A model generated the notes under the pieces. That model was not told where the DNA came from. It saw only the letters and a program-made list of their open reading frames with translations, and searched no databases. This document shows positions 1 through 8,476 of a stretch of 64,000 nt of DNA, one piece after another. Origin of the DNA: G963664585 sp963664585 (GTDB lineage Bacteria; Bacillota; Clostridia; Oscillospirales; Ruminococcaceae); NCBI GenBank assembly GCA_963664585.2, contig CAXXEO010000022.1, positions 17,256 through 81,255 of the forward strand, written 5' to 3'. The stretch's first letter is position 1. Each line of letters opens with the position of its first letter. A program made the translations under genes and the position numbers.

Positions 1-582
1 GTCTTTAATCTTCGGTCAATGATATCCTTTGAGGCGCTAAACCCAACTATGGTCATTATGATGAACACGATATCCTATGGTACCATCAATTCATTTATGG
101 TGTTATACGGAAATAAGCTGAAAATTGCGGGAATTGGAACCTTTTTTACCGTGTACGCTGTCAGTGTGTTGATTCTAAGGCCCCTTGTAAGCAAATTGCT
201 TGATACACTTCCCATCCGGTATATAGTCTTCCCCGGGGGCGCTGTCATGATGGCTTCTTTTGTGTTGATCAGCATGTCAACTCAACTTTCCACGCTTCTC
301 ATTGCAGCCGTACTTTTTGGCATTGGCAACGGTATAACTCAGCCGGCTCTTCAGGCCCTGGCTTTAAAAAGTGTTGCACCTGAACGTCGCGGTGTTGCCA
401 GCGGTACGATCTACATGGGTATGGATCTGGGTATGACGATCGGGCCTGCTCTGGGTGGAGTGATTGCTGATGTGGTTGGTTATCAAACGATGTATCTTCT
501 TTGTGTTATTCCCATAGCAATAGGGTTTATCATATTTATTCTGAATCCAAGCGCGATAAAAAGTTCGGCGAAGCAGGGTTAA
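1..582 (+). CDS. MFS transporter, C-terminal half (5' end outside window)
   Basis: The reading frame is open from base 1 and ends at TAA 580-582, so only about 193 C-terminal residues are present. They form roughly six hydrophobic segments typical of the second half of a 12-helix major facilitator. The cytoplasmic loop motif APERRGVASGTIYMG and the segment MTIGPALGGVIAD match the conserved MFS motif pattern of drug/metabolite exporters (seen). Role: a secondary transporter in the cytoplasmic membrane; the substrate cannot be inferred. A 106-bp dispersed repeat begins at the base after the stop codon. Confidence 0.85.
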   Translation, partial: VFNLRSMISFEALNPTMVIMMNTISYGTINSFMVLYGNKLKIAGIGTFFTVYAVSVLILRPLVSKLLDTLPIRYIVFPGGAVMMASFVLISMSTQLSTLLIAAVLFGIGNGITQPALQALALKSVAPERRGVASGTIYMGMDLGMTIGPALGGVIADVVGYQTMYLLCVIPIAIGFIIFILNPSAIKSSAKQG

Positions 583-688
583 TATAGCCAATTAACTTAA
601 AAACTGGCTATAGATAAAACGTCATTTTCTTCCCCCGCCGAAGGCGGGGGAAGAAATCATAAGCTTGTTTTCAAGTTAATCAACTATA
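583..688 (+). repeat. 106-bp dispersed palindromic element, copy 1
   Basis: Begins TATAGCCAATTAAC and ends TTAATCAACTATA. The terminal inverted repeats match at 18 of 22 positions. The centre is a GC-rich hairpin flanked by TTCTTC/GAAGAA; its tip reads CCGAAGG, the flipped loop form. It starts immediately after the stop codon of the preceding transporter gene. The remaining sequence to 870 holds nothing I recognise. Confidence 0.95.
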
Positions 689-862
689 GTTTTGATTTAG
701 ATCAAGTATTGGGCAAAAAGTGAAAATACATATGTTTCCATTCTTATGACACCCTCAGACCCCCCTGTACATTTGGCGCATCATCAAAGGTAACCTTACT
801 TACCCTTTAGGCTCTGATCGCTTTCTCTATCTCATACCTGTGTTGTGAATAGAGATATTAGC

Positions 863-898
863 AAAAAAAGTAACAGGCGCACATTTTTGTGCGCCTGT
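863..898 (-). terminator. Rho-independent terminator of the 932-1243 gene
   Basis: A perfect inverted repeat (ACAGGCGCACA / TGTGCGCCTGT, 873-898) is followed on the minus strand by a run of seven U residues (863-869). It lies about 35 bases beyond the stop codon of the minus-strand gene. Confidence 0.85.
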
Positions 899-931
899 CC
901 GTATTTTAGCCACTATTCTTAATCTACCTGA

Positions 932-1243
932 CTACATTTTCTCCGCTAAAGCCCTGTCCAACCAGATCGATGCGATGTTCAGAGCATTATAAAGACCGTT
1001 TTTCTCGGTCTTCTTTATGATTCTGTTGCTTGTGTGAACATTCTCGTCGGTCAGAATGATTTGCACTGTTACCTTATCCGCAAGCTCAACATCAGCCAGG
1101 TTCTTATTGGATAACACCTGCAGCATCGCTATACATTTATCAGAAGGATATCCATAGTATAGGGTATTGCCACTGCGAACAAGAGGCTTTCCTTTAAAGG
1201 CCGGAAGATTGTTGATCCCGTCTGTGCTGTTCTCTGTTGCCAT
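932..1243 (-). CDS. Conserved small protein of unknown function (103 aa)
   Basis: The start is taken as the ATG at 1243 because GGGAGG lies seven bases upstream of it; an ATG 15 bases earlier overlaps that ribosome-binding site. The protein has no signal peptide or membrane segment. It contains a block with FKGKPLVRSGNTLYYG and ends in a helical stretch (GLYNALNIASIWLDRAL). I recall similar short proteins in many Clostridia, all uncharacterised, and assign no function. It appears monocistronic with its own terminator. Confidence 0.7.
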   Translation of the reverse strand: MATENSTDGINNLPAFKGKPLVRSGNTLYYGYPSDKCIAMLQVLSNKNLADVELADKVTVQIILTDENVHTSNRIIKKTEKNGLYNALNIASIWLDRALAEKM

Positions 1244-1273
1244 ACATTCGCCTCCCATTTTTAATTATTAAAC

Positions 1274-1395
1274 TATACCATAAATTATTTTGATCTTTGG
1301 TATAATTGCCCATCGACAGCGGTTCCTTTGTAAAAAGGTGAAGCGACGTGGCACAAAGCTGGTATAATAAATGCTTTAGCGATTATTATACCATA
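1274..1395. repeat. Hairpin-bounded repeat, family 3, copy A
   Basis: An AT-rich block starting TATACCATAAA. It has a left hairpin (ATACCA...TGGTAT), a central GC-richer part containing TTGCCCA and CGACGTGG, and a right perfect 11-bp stem (TGGTATAATAA / TTATTATACCA). The same arrangement recurs at 34020-34137 and, partly, at 51638-51710. No coding potential is apparent. The stretch 1396-1729 that follows shows no gene. Confidence 0.75.
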
Positions 1396-1729
1396 CTTAA
1401 TCGACTTAGTAAAGCATCATATCGTATCTCCGGTGGTCGGACCTACCGATATATTGCTGTATGTACTTACAGCATATAAAGATTTTCATGACGGTGAGGT
1501 GTAGGTATTCCATTGACAATTTACTCAAGCTAGTGGTAGCGGTTAATGATTTGCTACCATAATCTCAATGACACATTACTTAGTTTAGTCAATCTCTTGT
1601 TTTTTAATACCAAATCCAGTTTTAATAACTTTTTATTTTTGCCATTATTTCTCCGGTTTCGGTTGCGAAAACAGAGGCGGGATTGTCGACTGATTTTGTA
1701 TTGGCATATATAGTGGTCGATTCGCAAGA

Positions 1730-1835
1730 TATAGCCAATTAGCTTAAAAACTGGCTATATATAAAACGTCATTTTCTTCCCCCGCCTTCGGCGGGGGAAG
1801 AAATCACAAGCTTGTTTTCAAGTTAATTAACTATA
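1730..1835 (+). repeat. 106-bp dispersed palindromic element, copy 2
   Basis: Same termini and central hairpin as copy 1, with the tip in the TTCG form. One base differs in the left arm (AATTAGCTT) and one in the right arm (TTAATTAAC). It lies in the 680-bp gene-free interval 1259-1941. Confidence 0.95.
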
Positions 1836-1906
1836 CATGTAGAAAAGAAGTCTATTCGATAGTAAAGGTCATAAATGTCCGTTTACAACTTGGACTCTGA
1901 AAGTCA

Positions 1907-1937
1907 TAAAAAGAACGGCCGGATTTTTCCGGCCGTT
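1907..1937 (-). terminator. Rho-independent terminator of ireB
   Basis: A stem AACGGCCGGA / TCCGGCCGTT (1914-1937) is followed on the minus strand by five U residues. It is directly downstream of the ireB stop codon. Confidence 0.85.
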
Positions 1938-1941
1938 TATG

Positions 1942-2187
1942 TTAATCATTCAAATAAGATTTTACTAAAAGCTGCAAAAGTTCATCCCTGTCAATACGGC
2001 GTATCAGACTGCGGGCATTGTTGTAGGTGGTGATGTAGGTGGGATCTTCGGAAAGGATATATCCCACAATCTGATTGATCGGATTGTATCCCTTTTGCCG
2101 AAGGGCATCATAGACCGCTGTTAAAATTGTGCGGACCTCAGTCTCTTTGTCCTCGTGTATGGAGAAGGATATCGTCGGTTCATTCAT
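1942..2187 (-). CDS. ireB: IreB-family regulatory phosphoprotein (UPF0297)
   Basis: An 81-residue protein with the family hallmarks: EVRTILTAVYDALRQKGYNP, then INQIVGYILSEDPTYI, then ARSLIRRIDRDELL. The start is the ATG at 2187, seven bases after GGTGAGGTG; a TTG six bases earlier is less likely. In Enterococcus, IreB is a small cytoplasmic protein phosphorylated by the PASTA kinase IreK and affects cephalosporin tolerance (known). In many Firmicutes it sits between alaS and ruvX; here it is alone, upstream of pheST on the opposite side and ended by its own terminator. A PASTA pseudokinase lies about 8 kb away. Confidence 0.9.
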   Translation of the reverse strand: MNEPTISFSIHEDKETEVRTILTAVYDALRQKGYNPINQIVGYILSEDPTYITTYNNARSLIRRIDRDELLQLLVKSYLND

Positions 2188-2246
2188 AATCAATCACCTC
2201 ACCATTATTCTACAACAAAAGTGGTTAAATTTGCAAGTATAAATGA

Positions 2247-4625
2247 TTATAAACTACGCAATGAAATATTCATGGCCGTTAAAGCCTCGAGAACATTACG
2301 CATCGCGTTGTCAACCGTTTCGTCGGTTAAAGTGCCATCAGCCGAGCGGAAGACAAGGGTGTATGCAACACTTTTCTTGCCGCGAGGTACCTGCTCACCA
2401 CGGTAAACGTCAAAAAGCTTGATCGATTCAAGTATACCCGAAATACTCTCGCATACTACTTTTTCAATTGCCATCACGGGAATTTCTTCATCGCACAGCA
2501 GTGCAATGTCTCTTGTAGATGCGGGAAAACGCGGAAGAGGTGAATATTCTCGTTCAAGTCTGGCAATCGAATAGAGAAGATCCAAATCGATATCGCCCAG
2601 ATAAACTTTAGTCTGTATGCCATAGTTTTCGCAAACGATGGGGTGTGCCTCGCCGATGATCCCCAAAAGTCGGCCGTTTACTGTGATCTGGGCGGTTCTT
2701 CCGGGATGGAAACTGGGGTCATCCCTATACGCCCAGCACTCCCAACCATTGATACCCATTTTATCAAGAAGATTTTCAACAGATCCCTTGAGATGATAAA
2801 AATCTGCATCAGGGCCATACATCGCCAGGATGACCTTGCTTCTTTCCAGGGGGAGTACATTGACGTCATCGCCGGGGATGAACTCCTTGGCGATCTCAAA
2901 GAAAGATCCGGAAAGGTTACGGTTGTTGATATTGCGGGCTACAACCTCCATGATGGAGGGGAGAGCAGTAGTACGCATGACGCTTGTATCTTCGCCGAGG
3001 GGATTTGTAATCACGACAGATCTTCTCAGAGTGCTATCAGCGGGCAGGTTTAGCTTGTCATAATATTTCGGGGAAATAAAGGTATAGGTTACGACTTCAT
3101 TGAATCCCTCTGCGGTCAGGCAGGCGACAGCCTTTGCTTCAAGCTGTTGACGAGGGGTAAACTTTCCCTCACTCACACCGGAAAGTCGTGCAGTGGGAAT
3201 TTTGTCGTAACCGTAGAAACGGGCAATCTCTTCGGCTATATCCGCCTTTTGCTCGACGTCGCCGCGGAAGGAGGGGACAGTGATTAGATCGCCATCCATC
3301 TTAAATTCAAGCTTCTTCAAAATGGAAACCATATCGGAGGTTGGGATCGTGACTCCCAAAAATGAGTTGATCCAGTCAGGCTCCAATTTGATGACAGTAG
3401 GGTCATTTTTTGCGTTGTCTATGTCAATAGTGCCGTCCACTACTTCGCCGGCTCCCAACAGTTCAACCAGTTGGCAGGCGCGGTTTGCAGCGGTTTCACA
3501 GGTCATCGGATCAAGCCCTTTTTCGAAACGGGAGGAGCTTTCAGTGCGTAAGCCCAGACGCTTGGATGTGCCTCTGATCGAGGTGCCGAGGAAACAAGCA
3601 GACTCAAAGATAACGGTGTTGGTGTCATTTGCGATGCCGCTGTATTCACCGCCCATGACGCCCGCCACGGCAGAGGGTTTTTTGCCATCTGCAATGACCA
3701 ACATTTCGGTGTCCAGTGGGCGAACAAGTCCGTCAAGAGTGGTGATATTTTCGCCTGCAAGTGCGTTTCTGACGACGATCTTGCTGTCCTCGACATAGCG
3801 AAGGTCAAAGGCATGAAGTGGCTGGCCATATTCCAGCATAACAAAGTTGGTGATGTCCACGATATTGTTGATTGGGCGTACCCCACTGGCGCGAAGATGC
3901 TGGCGTATCCAAAGGGGCGAGGGGGCAATTTTGACATTTTTGACCACACGAGCAATATATCGTTGGCAAAGCACAGGATTTTTAACTACAACTGTTAGGT
4001 AATCATGAATATTTCCGCCTGAGCCCTTTACCACAGGGCTAGGAGGATTAAAAGACGTTCCAAAGGTAGCTGCGGCTTCACGGGCAATGCCGAGAACAGA
4101 AAGACAGTCAGGGCGGTTTGGAGTGATCTCGAATTCGTACATCGTGTCATCCAATCCGATCGCAGTGCGAATGTCCTCGCCCAGTGTGCAGGGGATGTTA
4201 ATCACGAAAATGCCGTTCTCATCTGCGTCGGGGAAATCCCCTTTGGTGAGGCCGAGTTCACCCATGGAGCAGAGCATCCCCTGACTTTCGACCCCTCTTA
4301 GTTTTGACGTTTTGATGCTGCCGCCGGGAAGCTGGGCACCATCCACAGCCACAGGCACAATATCACCGTTTTTTAAATTTTTAGCGCCGGTAACAATCTG
4401 TAAAGGCATATTGCTTGCCACGTCAACCTGACATACAACAAGGTGATCTGCATCCGGATGTGGAACAATTGACAGTACCTTGCCCACAATCACGCTGCTG
4501 ATATGTTCACCCTCGGTTTCATATCCCTCAACCTTCGAACCGGACATAGTCATTGCCTCAGAAAACTCACGGTGAGAGGCATCGAATTTTACATAATCTG
4601 AAAGCCATCTATTTGATATATTCAT
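2247..4625 (-). CDS. pheT: Phenylalanine--tRNA ligase beta subunit
   Basis: 792 residues, normal length for bacterial PheT. In order: an N-terminal EMAPII-like tRNA-binding domain (about 40-155, with HPDADHLVVCQVD), the B3/B4 editing domain (about 210-385, containing PLHAFDLRYV), the B5 domain (about 405-475), the catalytic-core-like domain, and a C-terminal ferredoxin-fold anticodon-binding domain (about 700-792, PLPRFPASTRDIALL). It forms the alpha2-beta2 synthetase with PheS in the cytoplasm and hydrolyses mis-made Tyr-tRNA(Phe). It is the second gene of the pheST operon, 12 bases after pheS, and shares its T-box leader. Confidence 0.98.
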   Translation of the reverse strand: MNISNRWLSDYVKFDASHREFSEAMTMSGSKVEGYETEGEHISSVIVGKVLSIVPHPDADHLVVCQVDVASNMPLQIVTGAKNLKNGDIVPVAVDGAQLPGGSIKTSKLRGVESQGMLCSMGELGLTKGDFPDADENGIFVINIPCTLGEDIRTAIGLDDTMYEFEITPNRPDCLSVLGIAREAAATFGTSFNPPSPVVKGSGGNIHDYLTVVVKNPVLCQRYIARVVKNVKIAPSPLWIRQHLRASGVRPINNIVDITNFVMLEYGQPLHAFDLRYVEDSKIVVRNALAGENITTLDGLVRPLDTEMLVIADGKKPSAVAGVMGGEYSGIANDTNTVIFESACFLGTSIRGTSKRLGLRTESSSRFEKGLDPMTCETAANRACQLVELLGAGEVVDGTIDIDNAKNDPTVIKLEPDWINSFLGVTIPTSDMVSILKKLEFKMDGDLITVPSFRGDVEQKADIAEEIARFYGYDKIPTARLSGVSEGKFTPRQQLEAKAVACLTAEGFNEVVTYTFISPKYYDKLNLPADSTLRRSVVITNPLGEDTSVMRTTALPSIMEVVARNINNRNLSGSFFEIAKEFIPGDDVNVLPLERSKVILAMYGPDADFYHLKGSVENLLDKMGINGWECWAYRDDPSFHPGRTAQITVNGRLLGIIGEAHPIVCENYGIQTKVYLGDIDLDLLYSIARLEREYSPLPRFPASTRDIALLCDEEIPVMAIEKVVCESISGILESIKLFDVYRGEQVPRGKKSVAYTLVFRSADGTLTDETVDNAMRNVLEALTAMNISLRSL

Positions 4626-4637
4626 TGCTTTTGCCTC

Positions 4638-5657
4638 CTAAAACTGTGATAAGAAACGCAGGTCATTTTCAAAGAGAAGCCGAAGATCATTCAGGTTATA
4701 CCTTCTCATTACGATCCGGTCCAGCCCGATGCCGAACGCAAATCCGCTGTAAATCTCCGGGTCAACGCCGCCCGCGGCCAAAACCTTGGGGTGTACCATA
4801 CCGGCACCCAGAATTTCAATCCAGCCTTCGCCCTTGCAGAGGCTGCAACCTTTTCCGCCACAGGAGAAGCACATGATGTCCATCTCGGCCGATGGTTCGG
4901 TAAAGTTGAAGTGGTGGGGACGAAAGCGTGTAACCGTATCCTCGCCATAAAGCCTTTTGGCAAAAGTTTCAAGGGTGCCCTTCAGATGAGACATGGTGAT
5001 GCCTTTGTCCACCACGAGTCCCTCGATCTGATGGAAGACAGGGGAATGAGTGGCATCAACGGCATCAGAGCGATATACTTTGCCCGGTGCTATGATTCGT
5101 ATCGGTGGCTTTTGCTTTTCCATGGTGCGTATCTGCACCGGGGAGGTTTGTGTGCGCAGCACTACATTTTCAGATACATAAAAAGTATCCTGTGTATCCC
5201 TGGCTGGATGCCCCTTAGGAATATTCAGCGCCTCAAAGTTATAGTAGTCATATTCGACCTCGGGGCCCTCTGCGACTGAGAAGCCCATACCTAAAAAGAT
5301 CTCTTTGAGTTCATCCAGCACAATATTGAGTGGATGACGCGTACCTTGTTCCCTTCGGACTGAGGGCATAGTCACATCAATGCTTTCAGAGCGCAGTCGC
5401 TGGTTTAAAAGTGCAAGACGAAGGTCCTTCTGCTTTTCAGCTAGAAGAGTTTCAATCTCGCTGCGCAGCTCGTTGGCAAGCTGACCCAGCTCTCTGCGTG
5501 CTTCGGGGTCAAGCCCACCCATGCTTTTCAGAATGGAGGTGAGCTCACCCTTCTTACCAAGCAGGCGGATTCGGGCGTCCTCAAGAATCGGAATGCTGCA
5601 GGCGGCAGATATAGCTTCCTGTGCGGAATTGCGAATGTTTTTAAGCTGTTCTTTCAT
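4638..5657 (-). CDS. pheS: Phenylalanine--tRNA ligase alpha subunit
   Basis: 339 residues, typical PheS length. The N-terminal coiled-coil arm (about 1-90) is followed by the class II catalytic core. Motif 2 lies around KVYRSDAVDATHSPVFHQIE and motif 3 at GFAFGIGLDRIVM, near the C-terminus. A cysteine cluster CFSCGGKGCSLC (about 254-265) is a common lineage variation in the core. It charges tRNA(Phe) together with PheT. The start ATG follows GAGGTGATCGC. Transcription comes through a Phe-specific T-box leader at 5658-5955. Confidence 0.98.
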   Translation of the reverse strand: MKEQLKNIRNSAQEAISAACSIPILEDARIRLLGKKGELTSILKSMGGLDPEARRELGQLANELRSEIETLLAEKQKDLRLALLNQRLRSESIDVTMPSVRREQGTRHPLNIVLDELKEIFLGMGFSVAEGPEVEYDYYNFEALNIPKGHPARDTQDTFYVSENVVLRTQTSPVQIRTMEKQKPPIRIIAPGKVYRSDAVDATHSPVFHQIEGLVVDKGITMSHLKGTLETFAKRLYGEDTVTRFRPHHFNFTEPSAEMDIMCFSCGGKGCSLCKGEGWIEILGAGMVHPKVLAAGGVDPEIYSGFAFGIGLDRIVMRRYNLNDLRLLFENDLRFLSQF

Positions 5658-5680
5658 GCGATCACCTCAAAATATCAGTA

Positions 5681-5955
5681 AAATAAAAAGCGCCCTTCAT
5701 CCCACCTGGGACGAAAGGAGCAAAGTCCATCCGTGGTACCACCCATTTTTTTGCTTGAGAGCAAACACTCTTCTCGCCTGTAACGGTGCGAAACCGTCGC
5801 CGCCTACCACCAGTTTGGCTTCAGCGGGCCGCTCACGAGTGAACTTCGGCCCTTTACGACATAATTGGATTTACAGCCTTGATCCAATCTCTCTGACTGC
5901 CGTTGGGATGGGCTTACTCTCTCGGTCAACGCGTTATCTTTATTTTCAAATAGTA
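5681..5955 (-). promoter_or_regulatory. T-box leader of pheST (Phe specifier TTC)
   Basis: On the minus strand the T-box core TGGTACCACGG occupies 5731-5741. It is followed by a terminator hairpin (5692-5718) and a U-rich tract (5681-5689). Upstream lies Stem I with GAGAGATTGG and the distal CCAATT. The specifier is TTC (plus-strand 5841-5843), in the context codon-A-CTCGTGAGC, which is where T-box specifiers normally lie. Uncharged tRNA(Phe) should stabilise the antiterminator and raise pheST expression (known mechanism). This leader calibrates the two unusual T-boxes elsewhere in the window. Confidence 0.95.
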
Positions 5956-6111
5956 ACACAACAACGCCAAAAATACAAGTTCAAACTTTTATGGGCAGTT
6001 TTTTTCCCCCTCCTGCGTCAGGAAAAGAGAAGCCGATTAACATAAAATGCCGCTCGCGGAAATAAAGTCATGGTATGTGAATATATATTTTCTATAGACA
6101 GGGGGAAAAAT

Positions 6112-6630
6112 ATGAAAAGGCTGATGCTACTAATCTGTTTATTATGTCCGTTAATGGTCATAGGATGCATGGGAAAAGGATTTGGCAAACCTGCCTTGCC
6201 AACGAAAGAGCTGGCTTCATCCTTCGTTGCAAACGCAAAGGTCACTTGGGATGACCGTGACCTTACCGCAGAAATTAAAAGGCAGGGAAGAGAATATGAA
6301 ATAAAAATTTATGATTTGGGACTGACAAACCCTATTCTTTACAAAATCGATGAGAAATCAATTGAGATATCCAGCGGAGAGCTGAAAACAACTCGCTTGC
6401 GATCGCAGCTTCCGCAAAATACGCTCGCGCTTCTGATCGCTGGAGCAATAGACACTGCGGGAGCACCGTCAAACAGCGTTATAATTTCAAAAAATAATCT
6501 GGTCGTTGCTGGCAGAGTAGGTAATGAAAAATTTGAGCTGTCTCTAGCGGAGAAGGATAAAAAATTTATTGAGCTCAGTGTTTCTTCATGCCAACTGACT
6601 GTAAGCTTTTCCAATTTCAACTATCTTTAA
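6112..6630 (+). CDS. Putative lipoprotein of unknown function (172 aa)
   Basis: The start is the ATG at 6112, preceded by GGGGG and five A residues. The first 20 residues form a lipoprotein signal peptide: positive MKR, a hydrophobic stretch, then lipobox VIGC with Cys20. The mature part is expected to be lipid-anchored on the outer face of the membrane. The rest carries no motif I recognise; short alternating beta-like segments and a TLALLIAGAIDTAG stretch are visible. It stands alone between the pheS leader and mazF, with its own terminator. Confidence 0.75.
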   Translation: MKRLMLLICLLCPLMVIGCMGKGFGKPALPTKELASSFVANAKVTWDDRDLTAEIKRQGREYEIKIYDLGLTNPILYKIDEKSIEISSGELKTTRLRSQLPQNTLALLIAGAIDTAGAPSNSVIISKNNLVVAGRVGNEKFELSLAEKDKKFIELSVSSCQLTVSFSNFNYL

Positions 6631-6639
6631 ATACAGTAT

Positions 6640-6668
6640 AATCCCGCCCTTACCGGGCGGGATTCTTT
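6640..6668 (+). terminator. Rho-independent terminator of the lipoprotein gene
   Basis: A perfect stem AATCCCGCCC / GGGCGGGATT (6640-6664) with a short loop, followed by TCTTT. It lies 10 bases after the stop codon. Confidence 0.85.
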
Positions 6669-6810
6669 AATGTCAAAGAAAGGGCACTGATAATATTATA
6701 TGTTGAGAAGATATTTTTGCCTAATGTGGGCCAAAGAAATTTTTTGTGTTTAATCGCCATTTTTACTGGCAAAGATATTATCGTACGATAAAAAAGTAGG
6801 ACGGAGCGTG

Positions 6811-7191
6811 ATGGACGTGACTATCAAAAGAGGTGACATATATTATGCCGACCTAAGTCCTGTAGTGGGATCAGAACAGGGCGGTATAAGACCTGTACTG
6901 ATAGTGCAAAACGATGTGGGCAATAAGTTCAGCCCTACGGTGATAGCGGCGGCGATTACAAGCCAGCGTGATAAATCAAGGTTGCCTACCCATATTGAGC
7001 TAAATTCTCGTGATTGTGGTCTTTCCAGGGACTCGGTTGTGCTTTTGGAACAGATTCGAACGATCGATAAAAGGCGTCTTAAAGAGAAGATGGGAAAACT
7101 GGATGACGACGCTATGAACCAGATCAATCAGGCATTGTCGGTTAGCTTCGGACTCATGGGAGAGAATCCATTTGTAGGCGAGGCTACATAG
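6811..7191 (+). CDS. MazF/PemK-family endoribonuclease toxin (NdoA-like)
   Basis: 126 residues, close to the usual length for Bacillus NdoA/EndoA. Visible family features: RGDIYYADLSPVVGSEQGG (conserved Arg in the RGD entry strand), RPVLIVQND, then the active-site strand AAAITSQ, and LLEQIRTIDKRRL. The start could be the ATG at 6811 or the GTG just before it; GGACGGAG lies upstream. MazF cuts single-stranded mRNA and is normally neutralised by a co-encoded MazE/EndoAI antitoxin. None is seen: the space upstream back to 6630 holds no candidate ORF with a ribosome-binding site, and the next gene is a lipoprotein. Confidence 0.93.
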   Translation: MDVTIKRGDIYYADLSPVVGSEQGGIRPVLIVQNDVGNKFSPTVIAAAITSQRDKSRLPTHIELNSRDCGLSRDSVVLLEQIRTIDKRRLKEKMGKLDDDAMNQINQALSVSFGLMGENPFVGEAT

Positions 7192-7200
7192 CGGATAACA

Positions 7201-7234
7201 AAAAGGCCATTGATCTAATAATCTTTGGCCTTTT
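7201..7234 (+). terminator. Rho-independent terminator of mazF
   Basis: Stem AAAAGGCCA / TGGCCTTTT (7201-7234) with an AT-rich loop, ending in four T residues just before the repeat copy at 7241. Confidence 0.75.
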
Positions 7235-7338
7235 CGTATATATAGCCAATCAACTTAAAAACTGGCTAAATATAAAACGTCATTTTCTTCCCCCGCCGAA
7301 GGCGGGGGAAGAAATCACAAGCTTGTTTTTAAGTTAAT

Positions 7339-8393
7339 TGCTACATTGTCAAGCCAAATGCGACAGTTCGAGTAGAAAGAGCTGGGAAGGTGTATTCCAA
7401 TTAAGACATTTTCGGGGTCTATTGTTTATAAGCAGAAGAGAAGAAGACAGGTTTTGATGAGAAACAGTGGACAGAACAGTACCTTTCGGAAAGAACTCTC
7501 TGAGCAAACCGTTACCGTACTCATTGCTTCCTCTCTGATGCGGACAATATGGATCAGCGAAATAAAGAGTTAAGCCTAGATCTTTCTGGATTACATCATA
7601 ACAGGCAAATTCACCGCCACGATCTGTTGTTGCTGTTTTGAATGTGCCTTGTGGCAATAAAGTGTGCAGGTGCTTGATTGCAGCTTCCATGGAAGCTGCC
7701 GTTCGATCAGGAATGGGAACGGCTGTATAGAACCTTGTTTTTCGTTCCACAAAGGTGGCCAAGCAACCGCTGGAACCCCTAGAGAAAACCACCGTATCAA
7801 GTTCCCAATGCCCAAATGTTTCTCTGGTATATACCTCTTTGGGTCTCTTGTGGATAGAAGTACCACGAGCATAATGCGCAAGATTTTTACAGCTTCTCTT
7901 TTTTCCATTACGGCGCAGCACATCTGCGGTGAGTCCGTTCAGTCGTCCGGCATAAAGCCAGTTGTATATTGTTTTAAAGCTCAGTTGGCTTGAAGTAACG
8001 GTATGTGATATTTGTTCTGGCGACCAGGTCTCTTTCAGCTTTTCTGCCACAACTGCGCACAACTCCTCGTTCCATTTCCCTTGAGGTTTGCTGTTGTGCC
8101 GTTTCTTCTGGTAATCCAGTTGTGCTTCTTCTGCGTTATACGCTCGGGCACCGTAAAAACGTTTCAATTCTCTAGCGATACTGCTGTGGTGACATCCCAG
8201 ACGTGATGCGATTTTCCGGGTCGTATATCCGATTTGACGGAGTTCCTCTATCTTTCCTCGTTCGAATGTTGTAAAATGGTGGTGGCTCATGGCTGCCTCC
8301 TTGTGTGAATGTTGTTGTTGCAAACTCTATTCTACACGTTTTGGCCGCCTTGGGCTATCTTTTTTCTGTCGCATTTCATTTTACAATGTAGCA
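7339..8393 (-). mobile_element. IS30-family insertion sequence (1055 bp)
   Basis: Bounded by near-perfect inverted repeats of about 28 bp: TGCTACATTGT at the left and its complement at the right, both running on to an ATGCGACAG block with a few internal mismatches. Flanked by a 2-bp AT duplication (7337-7338 and 8394-8395), as expected for IS30 elements. It contains one intact transposase gene on the minus strand whose stop codon lies inside the left inverted repeat. The target is a copy of the 106-bp repeat. Confidence 0.93.
7349..8290 (-). CDS. IS30-family transposase
   Basis: 313 residues from the ATG at 8290, which follows AAGGAGG by five bases; upstream ATGs lack a site. An N-terminal HTH (about 1-50, GYTTRKIASRLGCHHSSIARE) matches the IS30 DNA-binding region. 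The DDE catalytic core shows HWELDTVVF (first Asp), TATTDRGGEF (second Asp) and NEYGNGLLREFFPKG (Glu in the usual NGLLR...PKGT setting). All three acidic residues are present and the frame is intact, so the element may still be active. Confidence 0.96.
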   Translation of the reverse strand: MSHHHFTTFERGKIEELRQIGYTTRKIASRLGCHHSSIARELKRFYGARAYNAEEAQLDYQKKRHNSKPQGKWNEELCAVVAEKLKETWSPEQISHTVTSSQLSFKTIYNWLYAGRLNGLTADVLRRNGKKRSCKNLAHYARGTSIHKRPKEVYTRETFGHWELDTVVFSRGSSGCLATFVERKTRFYTAVPIPDRTAASMEAAIKHLHTLLPQGTFKTATTDRGGEFACYDVIQKDLGLTLYFADPYCPHQRGSNEYGNGLLREFFPKGTVLSTVSHQNLSSSLLLINNRPRKCLNWNTPSQLFLLELSHLA

Positions 8394-8441
8394 ATCAACT
8401 ATAACTCGATAAGATATTTTTTGTAATGCAAAAAAATAATA

Positions 8442-8470
8442 TTGACAAAGGTGAAGCCATCTGCTAGTAT
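8442..8470 (+). promoter_or_regulatory. Vegetative promoter of the T-box/acyl-CoA synthetase unit
   Basis: A consensus -35 TTGACA (8442-8447), a 17-base spacer and -10 TAGTAT (8465-8470) lie just upstream of the T-box leader and about 40 bases right of the split repeat. Confidence 0.8.
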
Positions 8471-8476
8471 ACATAC

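Larger units (their letters stand above)
7241..8403 (+). repeat. 106-bp dispersed element, copy 3, split by IS30
   Basis: The left 98 bases (7241-7338) match the element (CGAA-type loop) up to AAGTTAAT. The right end CAACTATA (8396-8403) resumes after the insertion sequence. Removing 7339-8393 and one AT dinucleotide restores a normal element. Confidence 0.92.

Noticed and set aside
583..688. 106-bp repeat as an ordinary rho-independent terminator
   Set aside because: The GC stem is not followed by a T tract, copies occur in both orientations and upstream of genes, and several are followed by independent terminators.
5521..6045. Open frame of 174 codons on the plus strand opposite pheS and its leader
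   Set aside because: It lies antisense to pheS and the T-box structure, with no ribosome-binding site and no protein-like motif.
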